Shown here piece by piece: positions 9,755 through 22,307 of a stretch of DNA of 64,000 nucleotides. The stretch is from Cruorifilaria tuberocauda (Eukaryota > Nematoda > Chromadorea > Rhabditida > Onchocercidae), in contig JABVXU010000042.1 in assembly GCA_013365365.1 (NCBI GenBank), positions 186,001 to 250,000 of the forward strand, in the 5' to 3' direction. Position 1 is the stretch's first letter. Every line of letters begins with the position of its first letter. A model generated the notes under the pieces. That model ran no database searches. It was not told the DNA's origin and saw only the letters and a program-made list of their open reading frames with translations. Position numbers and translations under genes: made by a program.

Positions 9755-12700
9755 ATGCCTTTTGCACCAATAAAAGATGGCGAATTTACGAGTACAATTT
9801 ATGGAATGGTTTGTTTCAATAATTTGAAAGAATAAATTCTGATGAAATTAACTAAATACTTTTCTACGAAAAGTTTTAGAAGTTTTTTTTCTTGAAATAA
9901 AATCTCTTTACTTTCTTATCTATCCAAAAAGAATATAATAATTTTGGATATTCTTGCTGAAATTTCTAATTCAAAACATTTGAATTGCTTATTGGAAAAA
10001 TGCTTTTATTTCATTGGTAAACAATAAAATTAGATAAAATCAATTCATTAATTGCCAATTGATTTTATTTTTGTCAATTAAATAGTTCAGATAAAAAAGC
10101 TCCCATTATTTATATGCGCTTCTTTTTATTAAATAGCCAAAAGTATGATAAGAAAAAGGCAAGAAAGCAATATGCGTTTTCATTGTAGACATTGTTGACG
10201 TTTTGCATTGGAAATGACACGTTGAAATGTAAGTGGAAAATTGTTAAATAGTACATAAAATGAAGTTAAAACATCTAAACAAACAAATAAATTCAAATTC
10301 TTAACTTTACATTATAATTAGAAGTGAACAAGCAAAAGAAAATGTAACTTAGAAGTGCCGAGAATTCAGTAGATAGTTAAAGTTAGACATTCGGATAGTG
10401 AAGACCAGCAAAATTGTGAAATGACGGCTTATATGGGAAACAATGACGCGTATCATTAATTCCTAAAATAATAAATTAATAAATTATTTCTACCAATAAC
10501 TTTCGTCTTCTGAAAAATATAATTCTCGAAATATACGGACGATATCAATCTGTAGAAGAAAAGTAATTTAATGAAACAAAGCTTTTTTATTCAGCTAATG
10601 CAGATAATTAATGGTCAAATTTCATAATTTGCAGATCAAAGAAAGCCGATATGATAACGCGATTCGATCATTACAATATGAATTACAACGATCGTCAAAT
10701 GTGATTTTCAACAAATTTAACCAAACTTTTCTTTCCCTTTCTGTAATGCATTGATATAGATTGACTTTGAAGGAAAGCAGAACTTTCTCTAATTTAAAAA
10801 CTTTTTGTTAAATTAAAGCAAAATGAATCATGATTTGTAAGCAGGTGAAACTCATTATCACGTGCTAAGGACTGCTAAGGACTGTGTACAATGAAAGCTT
10901 TCTCATACAGAATGATTGTCAGGGAGAGAAAGAGAGAGAAGAGAGTGGGAGAGGAAGATAGGAAAAGGGAGAGGGACATTATTTTCATCAAAATGCTAAG
11001 CGTTCTTTGATTATAGTTTCAAACAAGAAGCAAAAAAAAGTCTCATAGTTTTAATTATATTAAAGTCTATGTTTAATTCCGGGAAATCAAAGGAAACTAA
11101 TTATAAAATTTGAAGAATTAAAAATTCTCAATAAAAATACATTCGCAGAGTCGAGCGGCGTTATCATTGCTTGGCTATTGCTATTTCTATTCGCAACAAT
11201 TCGTCGGAGCAGCGGAGTGTTATGAGAAGCTTGTGCAGTTGTATCCATTCTATCCGGAATATCGACTTTACTGGGCTCAGTCACTCTATAATGCTTTCAT
11301 GTTTCCGGAAGCTGCTGCTATTGCCTCACAAGTAAATCATTTTCAAGAAGAAAAAATCTTTTCATTGATTAGATTTAACACTTTCATAGAAATAGAAATT
11401 TTAATTTTGAAAATTTAAAAATTTCAAATTTCAAAAATAATGTCAAGATTATAGCATATAAAATATGTAGGATAATTTTTAGATTGATGAGCCACAACTT
11501 GCTCAGCAAGTACTGAAATTAGAATCAGCGATTAAATATCGTGAAGGAGATATAACGAATGCACGAATACTTGTTGAAAAGTATGCAATGGATGATCCGG
11601 ACGGTGATATTAACTTAGCATGCCTTGAATATAAGGTTAGCCGAGTCTACCTGGATAAGTAAATATTGAGTGGGAGAGTTGTCGTTCATCGAATATATTT
11701 CAGGAAGAAAATTATGAAAAAGCCCTTGAACGTTTTACAAATGCTACACATCTTCATGGCTATCAGGTTATCAAAATACTGTAAAATTTAGTAGAAATTT
11801 GTTCTCGTTACTGTAAAAGAATTTATTAGCTGTCTTTACTTTAAGAAAAAATAACTGCTTTTCAGCCATGTTTGATCTATTCAATAGCTTTATGCCATTA
11901 TCAAATGCAAAATTATTCGCAGGCATTAAAATTCATTGCTGATATCATTGATCGAGGTGTACAAGATCATCCAGGTAAATTTATTTTCTGCAGGAAAAAA
12001 TCTCGTTTTATTTATCAGAAGTTTTCAATCCAATTTTAGATAATTTTTAATTAGATTTAAACTTAAATAAGTAATTTAAATAGAATTATCGATTGGTATG
12101 GCAACAGAAGGTATGGAAGTGAGTTCAGTTGGAAATACACGTCTTCTGCATGAAACATCGTTGGTTGAAGCTTGCAATTTGAAAGCAGCAATTGAATATA
12201 ATCTAAAAAATTGTAAAATTTAATTCATTATTGTGAAAATCATACTATTGTTTAAGTAAAAAAAGTATTTTAAGATTTAATGGTTTGGAGGAAATTTTAA
12301 ATCGTTTGATACAGGAAAATCGTTTTATTCATCTTTTTATCAATTCAAGATTTTTTATAGTATCAGCAGCTTCTGAAGCATTAACAGATATGCCACCAAG
12401 ACTGGAAGAGGAACTCGATCCAGTAACCTTACATAATCAAGCCTTAATTAGTATGGATACCAATCCATCTGACGGTAACTTTGTTCTTTTGGCATCATTT
12501 TGAAATTTCTAATTCCTTCATTTAATTGCACACGAATAATTAATTAACAATTTTTGTTACTTTATAACTTTTAGATTTCATATTAAAACAAAATTTTTCC
12601 AATAAAACTATCATTTCATAGTAATTGCAAGTTTGCAGGTTTTGCAAAATTACAGTATCTCTTAAGCCAAAATCCATTCCCACCGGAAACATTCAGTAAT

Positions 12701-15236
12701 TTGCTTCTTCTGTGCTGCAAATACGAGGTGACATCTTCATTTCCGGCTAAAACATTTATGAATTTCGGTAGTAGTTATTAGTGATCAGAACTTCAATTCA
12801 GTTAAATTGATTACTAATTAATCATTTTCAGTACCATGATTTGGCAGCTGATGTTCTGGCTGAGAATGCTCACTTAACATACAAATATCTTACTCAGGTA
12901 ATTGTCAACGAAACATTTCATTGTAACAAAAATTTTAATTTTATTTTCCACTTCCGAAAATTAACACGATTTCATAGTATTTGTATGATTATCTCGACGC
13001 AGTAATTACTCAACAAACGGCGCCAATGGATGCGTATAATAAATTTGAGGCAATTGGCAATGAACAAATTAATGAATTGCGCAAATTGACCAAACGTATA
13101 AATGTATAATTTTCATTTAAACAATAAAATGAAGAAGAAAAATAGATATTGAATTTTACTGAATTTATTATCCAACTATAGAAGAATTGGAAAGAATATA
13201 TAAAGAATATTTTTATGCTAATTTTAATTTTCAATTTTGGCTAAATCATCTTGGTTTCACAACATGTCCTGAAGTTTAGTTCTCGTTATTTATATATTTC
13301 GTTATTTGAAATGAAAAACAAATGAAATTTTTTTTTAAATATTTTTTGAATTATAATGATTTAGGAAATTCGTCATGGAAATGATGAGCTTATTGTTCAA
13401 AAAGCTGTCAAAGCATACGACGACACAATGGTCAAGTAAACATTATTTTGATTTTCACTATTATCGGAAAGTTATAAGGCATAATTATCAAACCGGATTA
13501 CCAGAATTATTCATTTCATTAACAGCATTGTCATTATAGGTTGAAGAGAGGGAATTTTTAGGATATTTTGAAGGGACCAATATTGCTGAAGAAATCAGTT
13601 ATTTAATATACTTTCATTTCAACACTCTTTTAATAGTTTACAGTAGATGGAGAAATTTCCGTTAACTTTTTAATTTGAATCTTTCATTTGCTGCAGTTAG
13701 TTTTACTTCAAATTAAAAACAGGTATATGCCAGTATTGATGTCACAGGCGAAAATTTACTGGGATATGAATGATTATTCCCAAGTGGAAAAAGTTTTTCG
13801 AAAATCAGTAGAATTTTGCAGTGAGAATGATGTATGGAAATTAAACGTAGCACATACTTTGTTCATGCAGGTGATTTAGTTATTATCACTAATCAACCAT
13901 TTTCGTTATTGTGTACCATTAGTTGGCATAAATACTTGATATTCATTTTAATGGTTATTTCAAAAGTACTATTTCATCAAATAAATTAAATTCAGTCATT
14001 TTTGTTTCTTTTTCAGGGTAATAAATTCAAGGAAGCCGCAGGATTTTACGAACCAATTGTAAAGAAAAATTTTGACAATGTACGCTCAATTATTTCATAT
14101 TTCATGAATTTCAACAGTTTGCAGTTATCGACTGATTTACTAAAGAATTCATTTGATTCATTTATCATCAATGATTCATCAGTTTCTGATTTCAGATGCT
14201 TAGTATAACAGCGATAATTCTAGCAAATCTTAGTGTTTGTTACATTATGACTAACCAAAATGAAGAGGTTAGTATTCCTCTAAAAAATCAAATTTCATAA
14301 ATTAAAAAAAGAAAACAATTTAATTTCATAAATTTTACAAATGTTGTCTTTCTTAAATTTATTACCCTTAAATTTCATGAGTTGTGATCGAAGGAAAGAG
14401 CGGAATGAATCTTTAATCTGTTTTCTTGAAGGCTGAAGAATTGATGAAGAAAGTTGAAAATGAGGAAGAAATGAGTGCAGCAACTTCAAATAAAACAAAA
14501 TTCTTCCATTTATCTATCATAAATCTCGTTATTGGTACACTTTATTGTTCGAAAGTATGTCTAAACTTATAATTATTGATTGATTTTGAAAAGCTGAAAT
14601 TCTCAATGGAATATATATAATTTAGGGTAATTATGAATTTGGTATTTCACGAGTAATCAAAGCTATGGAACCATATGATATGAAACTTGGGACAGATACG
14701 TGGTTTTATAGTAAACGTTGTATGATTTCACTGATCGAAAATTTGGCAAAACATGTTATCAGTGTTAGAGATTCTGTCTTGCAAGAATGCCTTCAATTTT
14801 TAGAGCAATGTGAAAGTTAGTTTTTAACAAAATTTCGTTTCATTTCCCAAATCAATATTAAATTTGGAAAGGAAAGATGTGAAACTATGAATTCGTTACT
14901 TTTGTCGACCAATTCAAATCATTTAATTTTGTAGCCCATAAATCTCTTATATCTGTTCGGTTAATTATTATTGATCACTGTACTGGATATATATCTTTTT
15001 CAATTTTTTGTCCTTGTCGAATCTTTAAATTTAATTACATCACTTTATATATATATATTTCCTTGCTTAAATATTAGCTTCACGAATATTTCATTTCAGT
15101 TTATGGAAAAAATATTCCAACAACGATTGCTGATCCATTAATGATGGATGAATTAGAAGTTGAAAATGCGAAAAATACGATAACTTATGAGGCTCGCCTA
15201 TTACGAGCATTACTGCTAGAGGTAATGAATAACTGA
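9755..15236 (+). CDS. dyf-1: Intraflagellar transport protein IFT70 (TTC30/DYF-1), TPR-repeat subunit of IFT-B
   Basis: Eighteen exons with agreeing phases: 9755-9808, 10635-10700, 11149-11331, 11483-11635, 11704-11766, 11866-11974, 12084-12212, 12361-12474, 12639-12727, 12832-12897, 12978-13103, 13365-13435, 13723-13870, 14017-14079, 14196-14267, 14432-14554, 14626-14815 and 15100-15236; 651 residues, the family's normal size. The chain follows human TTC30 throughout: KDGEFTSTIY, SRAALSLLGYCYFYSQQF, TDMPPRLEEELDPVTLHNQA, LAADVLAENAHLTYKYLT, PVLMSQAKIYWDMNDYSQVE, FCSENDVWKLNVAHTLFMQ, LVIGTLYCSKGNYEFGISRV and NTITYEARLLRALLLE. IFT70 wraps IFT52/IFT88 in the anterograde train and is needed for tubulin glutamylation and sensory cilia assembly. 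The short 18-codon first exon was found by matching the conserved GEFT start and is supported by the X-box upstream. In nematodes expression is expected in ciliated sensory neurons. Confidence 0.96.
10921..10976. repeat. Purine-rich GA simple repeat in IFT70 intron 2
   Basis: About 56 bases of GAGAGAAAGAGAG-type sequence on the plus strand within intron 10701-11148. Confidence 0.85.
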
Positions 15237-15870
15237 AATTAATTCATAATTAAGTTAAGTTGTTAAATTCATGTTGCAATCGAATGTAATAATTAATGAT
15301 AAATTTCGTTTTGTTTTTTCTCCTCTTTTTTATTTTGGATGTAAATTAGTATTGGAATGTAAATAAATGAAAGAAATATAGTTCTGTTCGAACACTTCCA
15401 TTTTTATCTTTCCCTCCTAATTCCTCCCAATCAATCAATCCAATCATTGAATGGATCACAATGGAGCAATTCCCTACCACTCCTCATTTATTTCTTCCTC
15501 CGCATTCTTTCCGCTTATCCTGTTAGTTTTTCCATAAAATTTATCATCATCCGACTGAAAATTTCTCATTCGATTAACCTCCATTCAGTTCAGGAATAGC
15601 TTCAACTACGACTTTAGTTAAGTGCTAGCTTTAAATTGCATTACTCACGCAATGCAATTCGGCTGCTTCTCTTTGCATTCTGCTCTCTTACACTTCTATC
15701 AGACGTATAGATGACGGAAGGAACGTGAAAGATGATGACGTACTATAACAGCAACACCACATACAATATCATGGTGTCAAATGTTTGTTGTTTGTATTAA
15801 ACTATAATTTCCCATAATTCAAATTATCGCCTCTGGGCAGTGTGCCAATTAATTCACGTGCATCTCTGCG
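15237..15870. other. Intergenic stretch between IFT70 and the PWWP gene
   Basis: AATAAA at 15362-15367 lies about 125 bases past the IFT70 stop and is a fair poly(A) signal. From about 15640 the DNA becomes less AT-rich towards the first exon of the PWWP gene and is its likely promoter. No other gene seen. Confidence 0.6.
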
Positions 15871-18800
15871 ATGTCTAGACGATCTTTTGGAATGCGCGTG
15901 GGAGGCTCGCGGGTGAGTGCTCGGATGGTGCGGGAGAGCGGCAAAGTCAGCGATATGTACGTGTGTGCGTGTATTTGTGGGTGTATGTGTTCGCTTTATA
16001 CATCCAAGCTCATATTTCTTGTTTATTACAACTTGTATTCTCGTATATCCATGTCATTGGTCATTACATGTCTATTTACCGCAGTGGATACGTATCAGTG
16101 CATTGATATATATCACATATATATATCATCTCATATCACTGTACAGACGAACATATTTGATATCCATTTATACTTCCTATATGAATTTTAGACTCATCAC
16201 TTGTCTCAATGTGAGTATTAAATTAATATTTGACTGATTGTATATTTCAATGTGATGTTATGTGTGCCGTTTATATTTATATGGAGATATACATTAATTT
16301 GTGACATTGCTGAACTTTTTCAGGGAATAATGGATAAGGATTTTAAATCAGGTGCTGTTGTGTGGGCTAAGATGAAAGGATTCCCACCATGGCCAGCAAT
16401 GGTGAGTTTATGTAGAAAAACTTAAAATAATACTTAAAACTTGGTTGATTTCATCCAAACTAGAGAATCACTCGTTAGATTTAAAGTATTGTTTTAATAT
16501 TGATTTGAATGGTAAAGATTAATCCGAAACGATGATTATTACAGATAATGCAGTCATCAGAGAAAATGGAAGGTATACCCGCTGGTCGTTACTCAGTGCT
16601 TTTTTATGGCACTCATGAAACAGCAATAATGAAGAAAAATGATTTATATGACTATCATGCTTATCGTAATGAATATGAAGTTCAGCGAAAAATTAAGGTT
16701 AACTCCAGATTTTCTATTATGACCTGTATATTTTATAAGAAAACTTCAGTTTTATAGCGACAATGGGATTGCTGTTTTTTAAGGGTTTCACTGAAGCTCT
16801 GCAAGAAGCACGCGAAGCTGCTGGTTGTGTGGAACCCAGTTTGACGGTTCATAAAACTTCAGAAGCGTGTTTATCAGCTGAGAAATCTCCGGGATCATCT
16901 AATGCTACTTCTTTATCAGGTTTTCCTTTCTTTGCAAGAGTGGTTAGACTATTATATGTAATGCTAGTAGATGTCTAAGCTTAGGAGAACTGGATCGGCA
17001 CTTCATAAAATTTAGCAGACCAACTTGCTTAAAGTATATTGAGTTTACACTTTAAAATATTTTCCAACGTGAGATATTGGTTTTAATTTCGAATAGTCTA
17101 AACTTTCTGTTTAGGTGCTAGAATTAGTAGTATAAACAGATGTCGGAGAAAGTCGAACCGATCCGATACTAGTGATAGTTTACTGGAAAATCTTTTATCA
17201 AGTCCAACTACATCTTCACCTCTTCCAACCAGAATGAGGACGCCATCTCTTTCACCAAGTAATTTTCTTTGATATACATTTATAAAGCACAATAATCGGT
17301 TATTCATGGGGATGTTAAATTGTACTAAATAAACAATTTAAAGATTTGTTTCATTTCAGTTAAAGATAACACTGAAATAAGAAGTGAACGGAGGCGTCTG
17401 GGAAGTTTTACATCCATCTCGAGCCATAATAAAACAAATTCGTTTTCTCATTCACTTGATATAGACCTGGGCGAAGTAATTTTTCATTTCTTGGATTATA
17501 TTTCAATATTTTAAATTGGCTTGAAATAAAAAGAGACTAATCAAGTTTCAATTTCACCCCAATTGTTTGTTTGACATTTCCTTTGTAGGATCCGATGTTA
17601 CCAATTTTAAGTGAAGGTAGTTGTAATTTTCTACTGGATGGAATTGGTACAGATATCGATGAAATTTCGAGGCTGCCAATGAAAAGTGGCGTCAAGTGTT
17701 CTAAGTCTGTTGTTGGAGATGGAAAGCTACGTGAGCGTTTTAATAGCTCATCTTCAGGACGCACGAGGTTTATTTGAATCCGTAGTGTTGTATTTATGAT
17801 GAGGTTTTCTGAACTAAGCATTTTTTCAAAAAAACATAACCTTTTTACGTGCTCTATTGTACGTTTTAATTATGTTTTTTGCTCTTCCTTTTTTCCTGAT
17901 TTCATGTTTGATGAGATCTTTTTATCAAGTTTTTAGATTGTGCTCGGGCATGTCAGATGGTTTTGATGATTTGTTCGGATCATCACCACTCTTTAGCCCT
18001 ACAGATCCATTGTCGTCGCTATCGTTTAACGATATTCTGGGTGCATCTGATGATCATCCATTAGGAGGTTTTGATGAACAAAACTTTGAATTTCATCAGC
18101 AGAATCTTGTCCAAAAAAATTGTTCGAGCTGTGGTTACCATTGCATTCTATATGGTCTGAAATGGAGGTTTGTCTTTGCTTTAATTAAAAAAAGGAATTG
18201 GAGAGTTTAGATTGGGAAGTTTTGAACTTTTCCTATTATTTAATTCTCTAGATGTGCAAACACGAATTGCTTGAAATGGAACGAAATTCATGAACCATCA
18301 ATTTCTGAATTAAATAACCAATTACCATGCTTTACGGTTAGTACCTTTTTGTTTTTTCAAACTTTCTAAAATTGGAAAGCTTTTAGTCTTTATGCAAATC
18401 TTAATGCATACTATCTATTCTCAATATTTTTCTAATATTTGTTGCCTGTGGTTTTACCTAATGCATGCTTGCTACGGTTTTTTTTTCAGAAGGAAAATGC
18501 TGACGGTGTCAAGATCGATCCTGCAACATTGAATGTTTCTCCAAGTGCAAAGCAACATAATAGCATTTTAGACAGCATTCATGACCCAATCATTTCAAAT
18601 ATCGTACCGGACTGCATATCACCAGATTCTTTCTCCAATATTTTTGCCCAAACTTCGCTCCCATCTCTTACAAAAGTTGAAAGAGATCCCAGTCAAGTTC
18701 AAGGATATTCCCAATGTACTGCACAGAAAAGTGTATTTCCCGCTTCAGTACAATCTTCACTCTCTTCCTTGAGTCAGAACGAATCACTTTCAAACAGTCA

Positions 18801-20627
18801 GAATGCTCTCTTTAGAAGAGCTGCGAATGGACGTCCGAAATTTTAGTTAACTTTTCAAGTTGTTTTATACAAATGAAGTATATTTATTTAAAATGTAATA
18901 TTCAGATTCTTAGGGCTTTTGTTATGTTCTTGATTTTTTTGCAGATCTATTTATCTATTAAATTGATAGTAAGCAAGCGCTTTATAACATTTACTGTAAA
19001 ACGATTTTTGGTTCTTTTCTTATTATCTTATTAAATGAAAAAAATTTCAAAAAATTGTTTCAGTCTATTTTAATAGCCAATTTTTCCATATTTGCTTCTC
19101 CTTTTTGCAGTAAAGTGGAAAAAACGCCCTTAGTGGCTGAAGATGGCTGCAGGCATTGTTTTCACTGTAACGGACAAGTACGACCACAGATGTGCGGCGG
19201 TAACAGACACAGGTAATTTTTTTACATATTGGCAGGCTTTATACGGTAACATCAAAATTAATTGCGTATCTAGCAAAAGAAACAGATATAACGGAAGAAG
19301 TCATAAATGGGTAAGAAGCACCATTAAGATGGGTTCATTCGAGTACTTCAAAAAGTTCGATTCAAAGAACAACGACAAGTCTCACAATAGCGTCAAGCAT
19401 CGAGAAGCATCCATCAAGATCATCAATTGTTAAAAAAATTCTTTGCTTCTCCATTTTTTTACATAGTAGATTTGAGGAGTTTTGGGCGCTATTTTCATAA
19501 GTGACAAGTAGAACCATCTACGGGCAAAAAATGTAGGTAATTCAAGATGAACCGTTAATGCGTCAGCTATTCTCCATAATTTCTATTTTTTAGGTGGCGT
19601 TGCGTCGATAAGAAGTGCCGAAAATGGTATGGCTGGGTAAGAAGTCATGAAGAGATACCTAAGGTATTTCTTAGAAATTTCAAACTTGATTTATTGTATG
19701 CAGGATTACATGTAAAGTAGTATAAATGTTTGTTTTAGGATTTGGGCAAAAAAGGAAGATGGAAAGATCTTATCAAAATTCGAAGAAAATCACCGTCAAT
19801 TAGTGAAAATGATGGTGAACAGGTCGTTTTAATTTCATCTCAGTCTAATTTCCGAATTTCAGTCTGATTAGGCCACAAAATAAATAAGCCTTTCTCTCAT
19901 TTTCGATCATACAGTTCTATTTATGATAGCGTTCGTTTATATGCTTCATCATTTTCAGAGTGAAGCAAGTAGAAAGAAGAAAACTGGAAGGCAATCAGGT
20001 ATTTATATTGATGTTAGATCTATTCTATTATTCTGAGATATTTTTGCTTCACGAAAATTTCTTTAGATTAGGCATTAGAATATTTCTAATTTAAAAAATT
20101 CTGAAGTTATTAGGTAATAAAAATCGATCCTCAGGTATTATGCAACCTAAAAGCTGTACGGAACGGCGGGTAAGGTGGTGGACAAATGAAAAAAGGAAAA
20201 GTGGACTATCTCCGGAGAGAGAAATCTGTAGTGATCCGCTGGATGCAGCAGCCGTGTGCATGATATTATCGAAATCAATGATTTCAGCCGCTAATATACG
20301 GTATTTTATCACGTATTTAATATCCGAAGTATGATAGTATTCTCGAACTTCAATTTCTATCAATGTTTTCTTACTGGATGGGAACTCAAGTATTTCTTAA
20401 TTGTATTTGACGAATGAATGGATCGTTTATTTAAGTGAAATAATTTAACATGTAGAGCCGATGAACCGGGTACAGTGGATGGATCATTGGATTTGCTAAT
20501 GGATACTCTATTCAGTTTACTAGCACCACTCCTAGCACTGACGAAGCAGGTACCCAATGTTTTGGATCAAGAGACAGAAAAGAAACTGTGGGAGGCATGT
20601 GCTGTGCACACACCAAGATTTGCATAG
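15871..20627 (+). CDS. PWWP-domain chromatin protein with two Cys-rich WRC-x4-C-x-KW modules
   Basis: Exons: 15871-15912, 16324-16401, 16545-16697, 16784-16919, 17115-17258, 17360-17475, 17589-17767, 17937-18167, 18252-18336, 18490-18845, 19111-19212, 19594-19663, 19739-19822, 19960-19998, 20107-20300, 20456-20627 (about 726 residues). Residues 15-100 form a PWWP domain (VVWAKMKGFPPWPAM, FYGTHETAIM), close to HDGF and GLYR1/NDF types, which bind nucleosomes with methylated H3K36. A Ser-rich linker follows. Module 1 (about 347-372) has CSSCGYHC then WRC-x4-C-x-KW; module 2 (about 519-553) has CRHCFHC then WRC-x4-C-x-KW. The last 60 residues (GSLDLLMDTLFSLLAPLLAL) recall the C-terminus of HMGXB4, from memory. 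A TAG at 18844 closes the frame, but donor TTTTA|GTTAAC joins in phase to 19111, whose exon has no ATG before its Cys cluster. ATG 16330 is an alternative start. The exon 19960-19998 to 20107 junction is weak. Confidence 0.82.
19213..19593 (+). other. Intron with an open segment echoing the module-2 exon
   Basis: Inside the intron, 19213-19593, one frame reads SHKWVRSTIKMG and continues open to 19433; the next exon reads WYGWVRSHEEIP. An 11-base string TGGGTAAGAAG is shared by both places. A donor-like GG|GTAAGA is present, but the only acceptor before it leaves a 22-base intron, too short. It may be a relic of a duplicated exon or chance. Confidence 0.25.
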
Positions 20628-22307
20628 CTTAAATTTATAGTTTTTTCAAAATTGTTAAAATATTAGTTCAGTTTTTCTAATTTTAGTTAATACGTAGATA
20701 TCTTCATATTTTTTCAATATTACGGAATATCTTTGTATTATTGTAGTTTGAGAAATCGCAGAAATGTAAGGATTTAGTATTTCAATATCGAATGCCCAAC
20801 CTTTCTTGAATGGAATGACAACATCATTTCGTCATCCCTTCAAGCATTTTCATGCTTGTGAAATTACAAAGTCAATTTTGGGATCATGCAATCAGAGCTG
20901 TTTTTTCATGTCATTCGCTTACTCTGCAGTTATTTGAATTAATTGAACTTTCAGAAATTTAATTTTCCTTAACATTCTTGTTGACGCATTCTATTTGTTG
21001 TTTTTTATTCAGTATTGCAATTTGGGACAGGAACTTGTTATGCTAGTCTTTGCTATTGCATTTAAGGTTATGAATTTTTGTAAAATATTTCTAAATAGAA
21101 TATTTTGGAGTATATGATTTCTTTATCAAGGAGTTTGTCGAACTTCAAGGGGTTTATAACAAAGAAAGTTTAGCTTATATCAATGTGTTTAAGTCAGGGT
21201 GGAGTTGACTTTACTGCTAAATTTATAACCATCTTCTCCGTAATGCTTTCTAAAACTCGATGAAAATTTCGTTCACATTTCTCGCTTTACATTCAATCTA
21301 CGCGGCTAAAAGTCATGTATGCGTTGTTCATTTTTCTTTTCCCTTTCCCACTTGCGTTTCTGTAAAATTTATACATGTTGTCAGAAGTAAATCCCTGTTA
21401 TCATGATGCGTTCTCTCCCTCGTTTTATTTACCGTTATTTTTAGTTGAGTTTATTCAATCACTGTTGTTGGATTTATTGTTGAAGTAAAGGAGTAAATAG
21501 AAAAATTTTCCTCAAACAATTCGTATGTACACGAATAGCATTTACATATGCCAGGAAAATCTATAAATTATAAAAACTTCAAATTAGATGGACATATACT
21601 TAGAAATACGAAAAGAAAATTTCTAACTTTAAAGTCTTCAGGAGTGGAAATATGCGGAGAGCGAAACTAAAATATCACAATACGGTTCGTTATGCATGGT
21701 ACCTACTAGTGAAGGATGGGTTACTGCTCGAATGACTCATCTTTCTAAAGGCACCGGAAATGATATATATATATATGTAAAGCTCGAAATTCCTGTAGAG
21801 AAGGATCGGCTTAAACAAGCGGAAATCTGGTAAAAAAGAAAATCACAAAGAAGTCATCAGAAGTTAGTCTTGGTCCCCTTGATCCCCCCATAGCAAAACA
21901 TGATGGTATTCCGTCTGTGGTCATTTTGCAGCTCCTTCGCTTCAACTTCTCTTGGAAATTATTGCAGTTGAACAATTCTAGTCATTCTTTTTATCCTTTA
22001 AACGGAAGAATTAAATACAAGGAATCCACAAGTGCATCTGGAACTATATGTATTGTAGAATCAGGTTTTTAAAATTACCAATATAAATAATGCTACAAAT
22101 ATTCTGTTCTTCCAAAGAATATTTATGACTTTTTCCTAATTTATCTATGTAAGATGCATTTATGTGCAAGATTGATAAACAATTAAACATGGGAAAAGCT
22201 ATCGCTCAAAAATGTGCATAAATTCGCATTGTATTAGTTAGTCCTTTCCCAACTTTAATATGTGCTGCTTTTTAGAAAAAAAGTATGAACAAAATAAATC
22301 ATTTACC
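20628..22307. other. Convergent intergenic stretch between the PWWP gene and the syntaxin gene
   Basis: 1.7 kb holding both 3' ends. It includes three plus-strand open blocks with good splice-like borders (20815-20928, 21013-21066, 21642-21833), listed separately, and a short TA repeat near 21764-21776. Nothing else recognised. Confidence 0.5.
20815..21833 (+). CDS. Candidate small three-exon gene, unrecognised
   Basis: Blocks 20815-20928 (from an ATG), 21013-21066 and 21642-21833 are each in phase 0 and would encode 119 residues: MTTSFRHPFK at the start, YCNLGQELVMLVFAIAFK in the middle exon and EWKYAESETKISQYGSL to QAEIW at the end. Acceptors ATTCAG and CTTCAG and donors GCA|GTTATT and AAG|GTTATG are acceptable for this genome. 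No family comes to mind and the borders were chosen by eye, so chance assembly is quite possible. Confidence 0.25.

Noticed and set aside
15917..16237. 106-codon plus-strand frames over 15871-16237
   Set aside because: Beyond the first 42 bases (used as exon 1 of the PWWP gene) they run through GT-rich and TATA-like intron sequence after a strong GTGAGT donor.
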